Positions 11,078-22,138 of a stretch of DNA of 64,000 bases are shown in pieces (position 1 is the first letter of the stretch; the number at the start of each line of letters is the position of its first letter). This DNA comes from Mya arenaria (taxonomy: Eukaryota; Mollusca; Bivalvia; Myida; Myidae): contig NC_069132.1 of the NCBI RefSeq assembly GCF_026914265.1, positions 37,875,152 to 37,939,151 on the forward strand, given 5' to 3'. A program made the translations under genes and the position numbers. The notes beneath the pieces were generated by a model, which did not search any database, had not been told where the DNA came from, and saw only the letters and a program-made list of their open reading frames with translations.

Positions 11078-11115
11078 CAAAATGTTAGTTGGTACCTTTT
11101 TGCTCTAATGGGACG
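11078..11115 (-). repeat. Right terminal inverted repeat of the OTU transposon
   Basis: It ends CTAATGGGACG and contains TGGTACCTTTTTGC at 11090-11103. It is the mirror of the left end. ATAT follows at 11116-11119. Confidence 0.9.
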
Positions 11116-11119
11116 ATAT

Positions 11120-11660
11120 ATCAACTTGAGACGGTTGCTTCTTGTTTCACTTCATGTTGGCTTCCCATTATTTGTGAATAAAGATATGTCAAAGCGTGGT
11201 TAGACTATTTGATTTGTGACTTTGTTTGTCTCTCGATTAGTTTTTAGGCTTAAATCAGTGTGCCTAAAAATCACAAAAGTTTGATGAAGATGAGCTCCTG
11301 CTTTGGTGAAATATGATTTGTCAAATACATTAACTAGTAGAGGCAACGTAGCTTTTTATACTTACTTAGGTTTGCGCACATATCGCACTTCTTGATCACG
11401 TAACAGGAGCTGGCACGTCTTAAAAGGACGTCTGCATTGCTCTCTAAACTCAAAGACGAGGATTATCGGTGATTAAGGGATATGGTCGCAGGTGATGACT
11501 CATGGGTCTACTTTTAAACCCGCCAGTAAAAAACAAAAAACATAAACAAATTGTTGGAGTATAAATATAATGAGCGTTGGCCTAGAAGCAGGCGTGTCAG
11601 GCGGGCAATGCATGCCCTATTTTTGGCCACAAACACCGTTATTTTCAAATTAGGCCTTAC
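11120..11660. other. Cluster flank homologous to 22832-23045
   Basis: 11120-11340 matches 22832-23045 (shared 'atcaac(t/a)tgaga(c/t)ggttg(c/t)ttctt', 'aatcagtgtgcct', 'gaactcctgctttggtg' / 'gagctcctgctttggtg'). It is the continuation of the site into which the transposon inserted. The rest, to 11660, has no recognised exon; the expected last exon of the transmembrane fragment at 11661-11850 is absent here. Confidence 0.6.
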
Positions 11661-11850
11661 TCAAAACAGAAGGGCCGCTAGCTGCTGAAATGACCTTTTG
11701 ACCTTGCGCCCTACTTGAGTTCTGCATACAGCAAACTAAGTTGAGGATGACACTTACAACAATGACCACCAGTATCACACAGCCAACCACAATGTCGACG
11801 ATGACTCCAACAGCAAGGTCATCACTGGCCGTCCAGGTAACGGGATGCGC
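11661..11850 (-). pseudogene. Lone transmembrane exon of a Shisa/CYYR1-like gene
   Basis: The minus strand is clearly related to exon 3 of gene B. It keeps an open frame for a hydrophobic segment (GVIVDIVVGCVILVVIVVSV) and the juxtamembrane stretch ending 'SAASGPSVLS', with a good donor GTAAGG at 11655-11660. The cytoplasmic CCVCC cluster of gene B is reduced. The 5' boundary lacks a pyrimidine tract, and no signal exon, Cys exon or tail exon accompanies it. It lies downstream of gene B and is most likely a partial tandem duplicate. Confidence 0.65.
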
Positions 11851-14364
11851 GGAGACAATCGATAATGCACCGGCGCATTGGTTTGCACAGGTTACAGAAT
11901 ATTTGCAACAACAAACTCTCTAAATCATTCAATAAAATCAAAAGCGCCAGGCGACATATAACGATAAAGGCGATCGCTTGTTATGCGTGTTCTGATTGGC
12001 TGTGGAAATACATCAGTTCGCACGAAATCACGCCCTTAGCATTTTAACACGTGATATAAACATGGAGAGTTACAGCAGTCGTTGTCAATGCACAGTACCG
12101 TTTTAATGCATATTCATTATGATCGCTTCGTTTCGTATTTAAAGATGCACTCTGACTAAAAAATAAGATTTATTACAATTTATACAATTTTTCTATTTTA
12201 CCAAAAAGGATGAATAAATGACGAAACATTGGTTCTTATGAAAGACATCGAATTTAATTTAAAAGAAAGGTACATAAAATACGGTCTTGCTACATTATAA
12301 GACGATTGTAGATCACAATTAATCTTTCATCACACACCAATCATTAATATTTTGACGTTTTCGGCTATTACATACAAGGTTACAATGTTTTTATCAGTAA
12401 TTAGTATTTTCAATATATGCATTATTTAGTTAGTAGGTAAAGTCTTATTACTCAAAATTAATGTGTGTTAACCATGTGTATGTATTGAATTTGGATAAGA
12501 GTGTCACTTTGAAGAACAAGTCGCATAACCATGTAAGTGGAGGATTAATTTTATATATTTCAAATGTCATAGGTGTTCATCAGAGTCAAACGGATCATTG
12601 GAATGTAACTTGCCTAGTTTGACTCTATTTGGGCTGTATAGGACCACTCACATTTTGGATTCACAATTTATGAAGACATTAAGGTATTCAATGTTCATGA
12701 TCATTCTGTGGGTTTTACTTTAAATTTTTCTTAGAATGAAAATGAGAAGATGAACTTTATAAAGGACTTACCATTGTATTTGTATAAACCTTTAGAAACT
12801 TAATGAGTATAGCAAGTACATACATCTTGTGATGACATACTATCCTCATAAGAACAATGGGCTACTAGCCCAAACATTATTTGGTAGCATTGGAGGATAC
12901 CAGGATTAAAAGGATGTGACCACGCTAATGATTTGCGAGGTTTCGAAATCTTGAAACTACTGTGTCATTATGAAATGAAAGAATTTTAAAGTATGAAATA
13001 AAAACCCCATTGAAAGCTAGAACTTGATATTCTACAATAAATCCCTTTACTGCAATCAATACCTGACAGAAAAGACAGCAATATATTTAAGTGTTATCAT
13101 TTAGAAATAATGAATATGACATTAAGTATATTATTTCAAAAAGAAATTAGCATCTTTCAAAATATCTCTTCCTACTTTTGATAGGACTAACCTTAACTTC
13201 CTGAATGATTGAGAACACAATATACCATTATTAAAACTTTGTACACGGGAATGTTGCAACTTCACGTAAACAGTAAATATAAACATACAACGCCCCTATG
13301 ATTTACAATAAACATCATTTATTCGCATATAGATAAAGCCTCTGTAACCGAGCGGTTCAAGTACTTGTTTGTATTATAATGACAAGCGGACCGGGGGGGT
13401 GCCAGCCCCCCCCCCTCTTAAATTGTCCATGTTAATTTTTAATTTCAATTAAGGAGAAAACCTTTCAAGGGGGAGTACCCCAAAACCCCCTATTAACACA
13501 TTAACAATATACATTTCCGTTCTGAGAAAGGGGATCAATTCAAAAGGTTACACCCTAAGTAACGCCCCTCTTACGTGGAATCCTGGACCGCCACTGATAG
13601 TATTAACATGCAGTTCGAACAACTTTAAATTAACTTTTTGATTTCCTGCATCTCCCTATATATCTAGTGTTCCGATCGAATTGCGCGCAAAGTTCATAGC
13701 TAAAAAGCCTTAAATTGATTGTCTCTCGGTAAACGTTAGCAAGTTTTGGTATGGAATAGCATCGACAAGACATTATGATTAAACGAAGCAGAACGTTGAT
13801 TTATTGACAAGAGTATGGGATGATATTGTAAAACTTAACACTTAAGAAGCTCAGAGTACTCATCCGATCATGCTTAGTAGTAAAACATCGCAAAATTTAG
13901 AGGACTGTATATAATTGGAACATAAATATTGTATAGTTTGAATAAAAACGCGTCTTTTTGCCATGATAAATTACTGCTTTCTATATATTTTATACAATAT
14001 GCTGTGGTCTAAAGAGACGTGAAAACATATGCGGGTGATAACTATCAAAGATAAGCGAGGCGCGCAATATCATACATGGTAACTAAGGTCGACAAATCAG
14101 TTTTATTGGTCATAATTACCATCACGACCCCTACTTATATTTTTGTATAAAAGCACACTAACGTTTATTTAATAGTTAATATTTGAAAGACTGATTTTAA
14201 GTAAATGCAGTTGAACATGGTCTTAAAAACCGATCGACGTACGTAAATTCATTGTTGCCTGTTGAGTTTTTGTCACACGGAGTAACGTACTGACTTCTGT
14301 TTAAACTACAATAATAAAACAGTAAGCGATTTGGAATGCTTTAAGAGTACTCAAAGTTTGTTTT
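11851..14364. other. Intergenic between exon fragment and gene B
   Basis: AT-rich, without a recognisable gene. 12140-12190 begins like a common mollusc MITE ('tttaaagatgcactctga', compare 35214). 13335-13400 contains 'cctctgtaaccgagcggttcaagtacttg', a probable tRNA-derived SINE relic also seen at 32284. 13390-13605 has C- and G-runs ending 'ggaccgccactg', resembling a hAT-type non-autonomous element; its left end is too degenerate to fix. Confidence 0.4.
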
Positions 14365-17300
14365 CTAATAGGCTATGCCCTTTTCATAAGGCGGTGAGTC
14401 CTGCGTTCCATGGTTGTTGACAGCGGTAGTTCCAGGGGCCATATTATCGGTTTGAAGGGGCGGCTGAGCTGGGTTTGGCTGCTGACCGTATGGTGCCTGT
14501 CCCGTATGTACCCCTTGTGTCATCTGGTGTGAAAAACATAACTTTATTATGTCTTCGCCAATACAAACTTCCTTTAAAAATACCTTACTAAGGTGAAGAG
14601 ATCATTGGTCGATAAACTGAACAATTATTCTTCATCCGGCATCTATGAAAATACGTATATTGACAAACACTGTTATTTTCAAATTAGGCCATACTCATGA
14701 CATAAGGGCCGCTAGCTGCCGAAGTGACGATTTGTCCTTGCGTCCTACGTGAGTTCCGCATGCAGCAGACACAGCAGAGGATGACACTGACAACAATGAC
14801 CACCAGAACCACACAGCCAACCACAATGGCGACGATAGCTCCAACAGCAAGAACACGAGTGACGGCCTCGGAACTACTGTAAATCGACACAATCAAAATT
14901 AAATATATACCATGATTATGTTTATTGAAAAGGTTCATGCACAATTCAACCTATTTTTTGGTTTATTTGCAGAACGGATTGTTTTATGAACGGAGGCAAT
15001 ACAGTGCTTTCATTTGCATAATTCTAAAGATTGTAACATTTAACTATAGACCTGTAGAAATCCGTTTCAAGAAATAATGTTTTTCGTTTCACACATGTGA
15101 TAACGTGATACCGATAATGGATTATCGCAAAGCTGCTTAACGAATACGAACATCAGCACAATCCAAATGAATGGCCGTCTTAATGGCAACATTGACGCAA
15201 GCCAAATTTTAAATTGATATATGCAAGATCATCAATAAATGAAACGTATTATTAGTTTTACTCTAAATGACACACTCCTTGTTGCAGTAATGAGTGATAC
15301 CGGTAGCCGATTTTTACACGTGTATCGAAAGCTAACATCGGTGAATCACTCAAGGATGTCAAGTTTTGTTAAAAAATATTTTTTCCCACTGTTGTTTAAA
15401 GATTAAAAAAGTTTCAGGTTATTGGCTATCGTCATTCAAGGAACGATTCTGAAGGAACTTTTTCTGCGCTTGATCGACCCTAGCTCGAAATGAATGTGAA
15501 AAAACATTCAATATTAATAAAAACTATTTTAATTGTGTGCATGTAAATGCAAACATCGCAAAAGGGTTTTTAATTTTCGTTTTTCTAGTATTTTTTTTTA
15601 TTTTAAAGGAGATGTAGCAAATGCCATTTGCAGCTGATTTGATATTTCACAACTATAACATTTTCAGACATGTTTTGAGCAAATTTAGTCCTGTGCTGTT
15701 CCAAATTTTATCAGTATGCATTTATTTTTTTCAAGTCGGGTCAAAAATGACAAAACATATTAAGCCTGATTAGAGGATTTTGACCATGCTTTTTGGTTGA
15801 TAATTGCCCCAGTGAAAACAAGTTACTCTCAGGCTGAAGCATTCGAGCAGTTGGTTTTCTTACTGTGGAAATAATCAACCAAAAGCCATGGTTAACATTG
15901 CATTATTTTATGTATGCATTTGTTTTAAGTACCAGTAGACACCAAACGTATGACATGTCCGTGACAGGGTGTCTTATATTCACAGATTGAATTCTTACGA
16001 CTGTTTGACAACCTTTTAGTCAATGGTAGTCTCATTTGATCCATAGTCAAGACTATCAACGACAAATAAAAAGGACTGAACACTCTTCACGATTGAGTAA
16101 GATTGTCGTGCGACATAAAAAATAAACTGAACTTTCAAATTTGCAGAGGTAAGAGACATTATAGCTTAGTTTGACTGAAGCCATTGTCGTTATATACAAC
16201 CTACGTTTTGTCGTACTAATTTAGCAAGACTACGACAGCAGGAACAGAGGTAGATCTAGGAGGTGTGGATTTGAAAGGTAGCGTCAAAATAAAAAAAGAA
16301 GATATGTATTGAATGACTGTTGTGGGAAAATAGGTCTAGGCTGTGAGACTGTGAGATTTACGGTCGCAGGATTAACACACGATAGTCGCAAATGGGACCT
16401 ACAATGGTGGAACATGTCATATGACATTCGTAGGTCTAACGAAGGACCATTGTAGGAATTTCCTACGATTCTGTAGGCCTCAGATGTCCAAATATATTAT
16501 AAAAATCGTAGGTCTATCAAAACGTCTTAGAACATGCAACAATAAACATACGAAATAAACCTGATGTCGAAAATCTATGAGGTGGCTGAATAGCGTTTGA
16601 ACAACCGAGTCCTTGACACACTCACGACTGTCCAACGAATCTTCCCAGTGTTCTATCTAAGACATGTTGCATTCTTGTTGTACGATGCATCAGGGGTCTT
16701 AATGATTTTTTTCATATGTTTCGCTGTTTAACTACATATTGGACTCAGTGATTTCATAGTCAAAACAACCCTTTTGACGTTTTAATAATACGAAAAGAGC
16801 CAAAGTTGGTAAATTCGTAGAAAAATGTCCTACGATCACAAACGCGTTCACACCGATAAATTCACATACAGTTGAACACAGTTTTCAGGAAGGTGTAAAC
16901 AATCATTTTTACCTTTAAACTGCTGAGCTACACATAAGACTGCTGAGGTAACCTTGACCTTTGATCAACTGACCCCCCCCCCCCCAAAAAAAAAAAAAAA
17001 AAAAAAAAAAAACGTTTTATAGGAATAGGTTAAACTATGCTAAAGTAATGTGTTTTTGCTTTGGAAAAGATGATGAAACTCATTTTATCATAATTGTGAT
17101 AACAGGACCAAAATAAGTTAGTTTTCAGAATGTTCGTGTTCTTAAATGTTAAAACAAAAATTATCTGAAATTTTCCTTTCACTTTCAGAATATATACTGT
17201 GATGCATTATAGCTGTATGTTATCCTCTTTGATATATGATTTTGGAAAATATTATTTCAAATCCACTTCAACATAATTTTAAAACGTTTATAATATGTAC

Positions 17301-18374
17301 ATAAAATCGATATTAGTCATAGAGAAAATAAAACCCGATTTTTTTTTGCTTTTAAACGAATATTTTCACACAAGTAGAACCTTTGAAATACAATTTAGGC
17401 TTTATATTGTAACAGTTATTGTGTAAGAACAAAAGGCTGATTTTGGATTGAACCTACGATCGTCAATTTACTAGCGGAGTGCCAAACCAACTAAGTTTAC
17501 TTGTCAACTTCTTAGTCTAAATGCAAACTACAATGCAACTTCTTAATCTAAATGCAAACTACAATGGTTCAATCACACCGTGTCGTTCAAATCATCAAAT
17601 TATTCATTGTGGTAAACGCATGTAACTCGTGACGTCTTTTTTAATTTTATTCCAGCGAATATTTAATTGCTAAAGTACATAGTAACATTGTTAACCACAC
17701 TGTTTTAGTCTTAGTGCAAACTGAAAAGTACATACATTTTACATTGTCGTTAAAATCATCGATTTCTACAACGACGTAAATTACTAGCTTTTGTGATTGG
17801 TACGTTACCTTAAGCCTTATTAACCTTAGTGATGATAGATAAAAGTAAATTGTTCAAACCTGTCACAACATTTGTCATAGCCTGGATTTCCGTAGTCAGT
17901 ACAACAGCCATCAAAACAGTATTCCACCGAAGCGCCACGATATATGTACGTGCGACAATAAGCACTCGCGCTCACTACCAACAATCAGAATATGAAATGA
18001 GCTGGGATATAAATGGCAAAAACCTAAACAGCAAATTAAAGAAGATTGATCTATTACTTCTCTCGTTTTTTGTTAAATCCGGTTCGGACTAATATTTAGC
18101 TTACCATGTCTGCTTTCTTATACAAATATATTTGAAAGGATAATAAAGCTTTAATATCTAACAAGCAATAAACATATCATCGCAATAATCCAACTTTTAC
18201 ATGTTCAACAGAAATTTAAAATTTTAACTATGAGGTAACATTAAATTGCAAATTAGTCTACTAATGAACGGATATAAACTTAGTATTCACAGCAATTATT
18301 TGCATACAAATAAGCAATTGCTTACCAAAAGGAACTATAAACGCCAGCATCAAAATATTGAAAATGTCCGCCAT
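14365..18374 (-). CDS. Gene B: Shisa/CYYR1-like single-pass membrane protein
   Basis: Four exons on the minus strand. Exon 1 18326-18374: ATG and signal peptide (MADIFNILMLAFIVPF), donor GTAAGC. Exon 2 17860-17974: six-cysteine ectodomain with Cys23, 36, 40/41 and 52/53 (YCFDGCC, GYDKCC). Exon 3 14695-14876: transmembrane helix about 65-88, then CCVCC and a basic stretch. Exon 4 14365-14528: Gln/Pro-rich tail ending SPPYEKGIAY, a WW-domain-binding-type motif. Phases 1-2-1 agree, giving 169 residues if spliced as in copy D. Oddity: at the exon-4 acceptor position used in D (AG) this copy reads AC; the next AG, five bases on, would shift the frame. Shisa/CYYR1 (STMC6) proteins are adaptors in ER/Golgi, plasma-membrane and endosomal trafficking; the exact role here is unknown. 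Intron 2 (14877-17859) is ~3 kb. Confidence 0.75.
14877..17859 (-). other. Gene B intron 2, repeat-rich
   Basis: No second gene is seen. 16190-16520 is rich in the words CGTAGGTCTA, CCTACGAT and TAGGA in both orientations, suggesting a decayed element. 16974-17012 is a C14 run followed by about 27 A. 17508-17570 is a direct duplication of a ~31-bp unit ('cttcttagtctaaatgcaaa'). Confidence 0.45.
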
Positions 18375-18960
18375 CTTGTTTACCGACAATATAGTTTGCA
18401 TTAACACACGGCTATACGGGTACAAGTAATCTAATTTTCATGTAGTGGCTGAGACAAGCGACCCACGATATTAATCTAGGAATGAGCAAAGTGTTTTCAG
18501 CAAGGGTATCTTCCATGGATGGCTAGCTTCACGTATACAGCAATTTCGGTCATAAAAAAATTACAATATAATACGTTTACTTTTTTGACGATCTTTGAAG
18601 CATGTGACTGCAAATCATGACATTCAATAGTGCACATCTCGCTCAAAATAAAGTATAAAATGGTCGGTTTGTTGCAAGTTACGGTTCTATTATCAATTTA
18701 TTATTAAAAAAGGAAACATGATTACGGAGAGTGTTTTTCCAGAACGCTCTAGAATTATGTTTATATATTAAATTGGCTGTTTAACGAATACTTTTAAGTT
18801 TTTGTTTTTACTCGAGCGTAAACATCTTGACAGAGTTGCACTTTTAATTTCTGTCAATGGATGATTCAACAAAACTGTTGTAGTTTGGATCAAGCAGAAT
18901 TTTTGTTTCACCTCAGTTGACTTTAACTTGAACTATTCATATACGTGCAGTACAGGGTTT
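18320..18960. repeat. Gene B exon 1 and 5' flank, partner of 2110-2850
   Basis: Same ordered blocks as 2110-2850 (see that entry). As the 5' flank of the better preserved gene copy, it is the more likely site of a working promoter. No core promoter motif was assigned. Confidence 0.7.
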
Positions 18961-19084
18961 AAAAGATGTAAAACATCTTTGTCCAAATTTACTGTTCTTT
19001 CCCCTACCGAATAACAATGGTATTAACACCAGGATCAGTTAATATCATTCAAATAATAATTTCACACAATTGTTTTTGACACTT

Positions 19085-19285
19085 TCTCGTGGTTGTTCTG
19101 GACATTACGTTGTATTTCGGTAAAAGATGACGGGAAAATGTTGCCACATTGGCAAGGACTGACTTTACTGTGACCTCAGATGAGGTCGGAACGAAAAACG
19201 TCCACAAAACGAGGGATTTCCAGACAAAAAAAAAGAACATCGTTAGGAAAATCAAAAGGCATCTGATGGCTGGATGTATGAACTT
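19085..19285. repeat. Dispersed repeat, partner of 6610-6810
   Basis: Shares 'gttgtatttc', 'aaaagatgacgggaaaa', 'cagatgaggt' and 'acgagggatttccagaca' with 6610-6810, and the same weak minus-strand peptide similarity. The SINE at 19317 inserted just beyond its end. Confidence 0.6.
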
Positions 19286-19316
19286 AAACGTTCGCTTTCA
19301 ATTAAATATGGAAAAT

Positions 19317-19576
19317 ATGGAGGTTGTCCGGTTAGCGCAGTGGTTAGCGCACTCGCTTCTCACCAAGGCGACCCGGTCGGGTTCGATTCCCGGCCTGGGC
19401 GCATGTGAGTTTGGTTAGTGGTCACCAAGCCGGACAAGTGGGTTTTCTCCGGGGTCTCCGGTTTCCCCCACAACACAAGACCACACTCTCGCGCAACATC
19501 GTGCCAACGAGAGTGATTAATATAAGTTGTTATAGCTTGTTTCACAATCGTTGTAAAATTAAATAAAGTTTAAACT
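19317..19576 (+). mobile_element. tRNA-derived SINE
   Basis: A 260-bp element with a tRNA-like head (GTTAGCGCAGTGGTTAGCGC ... GGTTCGATTCCCGG), a conserved central part with 'gggttttctccggggtctcc' and 'ggtttcccccacaaca', and an A/T-rich tail ending 'aaattaaataaagttta'. It is bounded by a perfect 17-bp target duplication, AATTAAATATGGAAAAT, at 19300-19316 and 19577-19593, as expected for LINE-mediated insertion. The exact duplication and readable promoter boxes suggest a fairly young copy. The partner LINE was not seen in this window. Confidence 0.9.
19333..19390 (+). promoter_or_regulatory. Internal RNA polymerase III promoter (A and B boxes) of the SINE
   Basis: A box TAGCGCAGTGG at 19333-19343 and B box GGTTCGATTCC at 19380-19390, about 36 bp apart as in tRNA genes. 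The rest of the cloverleaf is imperfect and the sequence continues into the SINE body, so this is not a functional tRNA gene. Confidence 0.75.
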
Positions 19577-19593
19577 AATTAAATATGGAAAAT

Positions 19594-22138
19594 TTATCTT
19601 TTATCATCGACATGTTTACATCTTTTTAGGCAGATATAAAGAGGAGTCTTGTTAATTTTCGGTTGAAATCTAATTTATTTCATCGATTGATCAAGGACAA
19701 GTGAATTACATTTTGATCTTACATTTCACTTTTTTTTTCTTATATAGTTGAATTCATTAAATTATCAAAAAGAACATTGTTTGCAACCCACATATTACTG
19801 GTACAAGTTCATGTATGAAAGGATCTTTGAATTACATTTAAGACACTGACAGGTGTCCAGTGAAGTCCTTCGTAAAATATTTAAGGCGGGTCAAAAATCA
19901 TCCAGGTTCAAAGAGCCGATTGAGAAGTATTTCTATAATAATGCCAGACTAAGACACGACAGGTATGATTGTCATTATAAAATATGTGGATTTCTTACAT
20001 TCCTGATACCAATTGATATGTCATAGCCCATGTGTTTCATCTGACTTGATTTTTGTGGTGTCATTTCATGTTTCTGGTTTGTGATTGTTTGTTTTTGTAT
20101 TCTATGCCTTTGGCGTTCACCCTGTGTCATTAAATGCGGTTTATGTTTAAACTTCGACTACTGACCTATTTCTGTAGGTTTTCATATAACTATTGATATT
20201 TTTCTTCATTTTTATCTTCCTTCAAATATGTTGATTATAAATAAGATCATATATCTGATGGTGGCAATATCATTATGCGGGATATGAATTTCTTTTCATA
20301 ACAAAGTATCAATTTCGCAAGTATTTTTAGCTATCTTTTCAGACTGGGAAACCTTAAGGCAACAATTAGTGAAAAGCGGGGAAGTCGCAGAAATATACAA
20401 ATCACTGCTGTCGTGCTAAGAGTCAAGGGTAAGGCCCATATTCTGACAGGAAATATTATAAATGTCACCGGCCATACGAATGAAACATCCTTGAAAACAA
20501 ACCGAGGAAAACAAACTAGAACTTCAACTATGAAACTTATGTCCGAAAAATTATAAAATAATATTCAAAAAAATATTTTCTTTGTGATGGTTGGATGTTG
20601 ATTATTCGTCTCTGTTAGTTATATTTTTTATTTTTGCACTTTTTCTCTTTGCATTTTGAAGTTTTGTATTAAACTTGACCAATGTTCTTACTTGTTTTAC
20701 TGAATTGTTGAAAAGTTCCATTCGGTCCTCTATCTACTAGACAATTATGCAATATAAAACTGTCTTTAAAACAATACAACCAGCTAAGATAGTTTTCATT
20801 TGAAATCTTATAAACTGTTTTCGCTATGATAGTTATTAGTGGGATGTATTATGGATACATTTTGCAACATTTTGCATTTTTTCTCTGATAAGGTGTTTTA
20901 AAGGGACTACACAACAAATGGTCCAAAAATCGACAAATACAGTATTTCCTCATATCAAGCGTATAATTATCAATACAAGCTATACTGAGGCCAATCATAC
21001 AGGAATAAAAAAAAGTTTGTCGCTGTTTCAGCTTACACGTTTAAACATAGTTCATAGTTGTTTTCCAGCTTATAGTGTGTGTTTATTAAGTACAGATACA
21101 TATACCGACCCTATTTTTTAATTTACTGGAATTTACGTGGTAGTCAAACCACAATAATTTGGAATTGGAAAATAATGCAAAAAATGAAAAATAGATGTGT
21201 CATAAGCGATGTCGTACATAAGTTAGTAAGATTTAATGAGTTGTACACAACGATATCAATTTTATGTAAGATTTTGATTTTATTTTCTTGCAATGGTATC
21301 ATCTGGTGTCTAGTCTCCTTAATGTTTTCTATACGACTTTATATCATACAATGTTTAAAATGTACCATGTTATTTATTAACTGGACTTCCTTTTTAATAA
21401 TAAACAGCTGTTGTAATTCAGTTTCGGTCGATAGTATAAGATACGGGGCTAGTAGGTGAACCGATATGGGATATACGGGACATAGGGTACCATATCGGCT
21501 AGGCCCTCGGTCGATATAGCTTCACTAGGTCGATAAATCACCATATGTACCGAAACTAAGTGCAATTATTATAAAGGATATGCAGTAACAAAACTGTGTT
21601 TCATCTTAAGCTTGCATAAATGACAAACCCCGTTTCGGCCTTAATTGTTAATTCTATCATCAAAATAACATAAATTCGATAACATTTGTACATGTATGAT
21701 ATTTAGTTCTGTTATTGTTTGTTTTTTAAATCCACAGATTATTTCTTGACCCTCGTATGTTATTTTAGATTGTGTTTCCAAAGGGCTATCCTTTCTATTA
21801 TTATTTTTTGTAAGATTCAAGTAAGTCATAATAACATGATGTGTTTTCGTTACGAAAGTTATATTTTGTAATGAATATGTAATGTTTCGAAATGAATGAA
21901 TGACTTTTGACGCAAACATTTGAGCAATCTAAGTTTAAGTTAGTTTTGCTCGTTTGTTCTACTACCACGTCACTCTAGAAAGTGTTTATTCGTTATAAGA
22001 TTTAAACATAAGAGTCATTTGCGACCGTGAACAAGTTGTTAAGCATATTGTTTATTATAGAAAAACAATTATACAAAATTGTAGGTTATTACATATGTTT
22101 TTCAAGGTGTTGTTCAACGTATGTGCACACTTCAAATG
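19594..22138. other. Intergenic between gene B and gene C
   Basis: No convincing exon. 20080-20190 contains a dispersed repeat (see that entry). 21425-21558 is a possible short MITE with 9-bp ends AGTTTCGGT/ACCGAAACT and internal CGGTCGATA/TCGATA words; no target duplication could be fixed. A 126-codon open frame at 21079-21459 has no recognisable domain and AT-driven composition, and I do not call it a gene. Confidence 0.4.
20085..20190 (+). repeat. Dispersed repeat with CCTGTGCCATTAAACGGGG core, copy 1
   Basis: Reads 'ttctatgcctttggcgttcaccctgtgtcattaaatgcggtttatgtttaaact ... ctgtag' style sequence, also present at 32790-32890 and 33765-33870. It is a family of old interspersed elements; class unknown. 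Confidence 0.65.

Larger units (their letters stand above)
6906..11115 (-). mobile_element. Complete 4.2-kb DNA transposon with OTU-transposase
   Basis: The ends are inverted repeats beginning CGTCCCATTAGAGCAAAAAG (27 identical bases, 36 of 38 overall). The element is flanked by ATAT on both sides (6902-6905 and 11116-11119), a 4-bp target duplication. A diverged duplicate of the flank at 22815-22845 has the uninterrupted site, confirming the boundaries. Inside lie one uninterrupted transposase ORF (minus strand) and about thirteen GGTACC-centred subterminal motifs. A 4-bp duplication and a D-D-D/E-like core would fit the Sola group of transposons, but I cannot confirm the superfamily. The unbroken frame and near-identical ends suggest recent insertion. 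Confidence 0.9.

Noticed and set aside
13390-13605. hAT-type MITE with CAGTGGCGG-like ends
   Set aside because: One end is convincing, the other is too degenerate, and the flanks do not match as a target duplication.
19322-19400. tRNA gene
   Set aside because: The boxes are good, but the cloverleaf is incomplete and the sequence continues into a SINE body with target duplications.
21079-21459. 126-codon open frame
   Set aside because: AT-driven composition, no domain, no splice context and no conserved partner.
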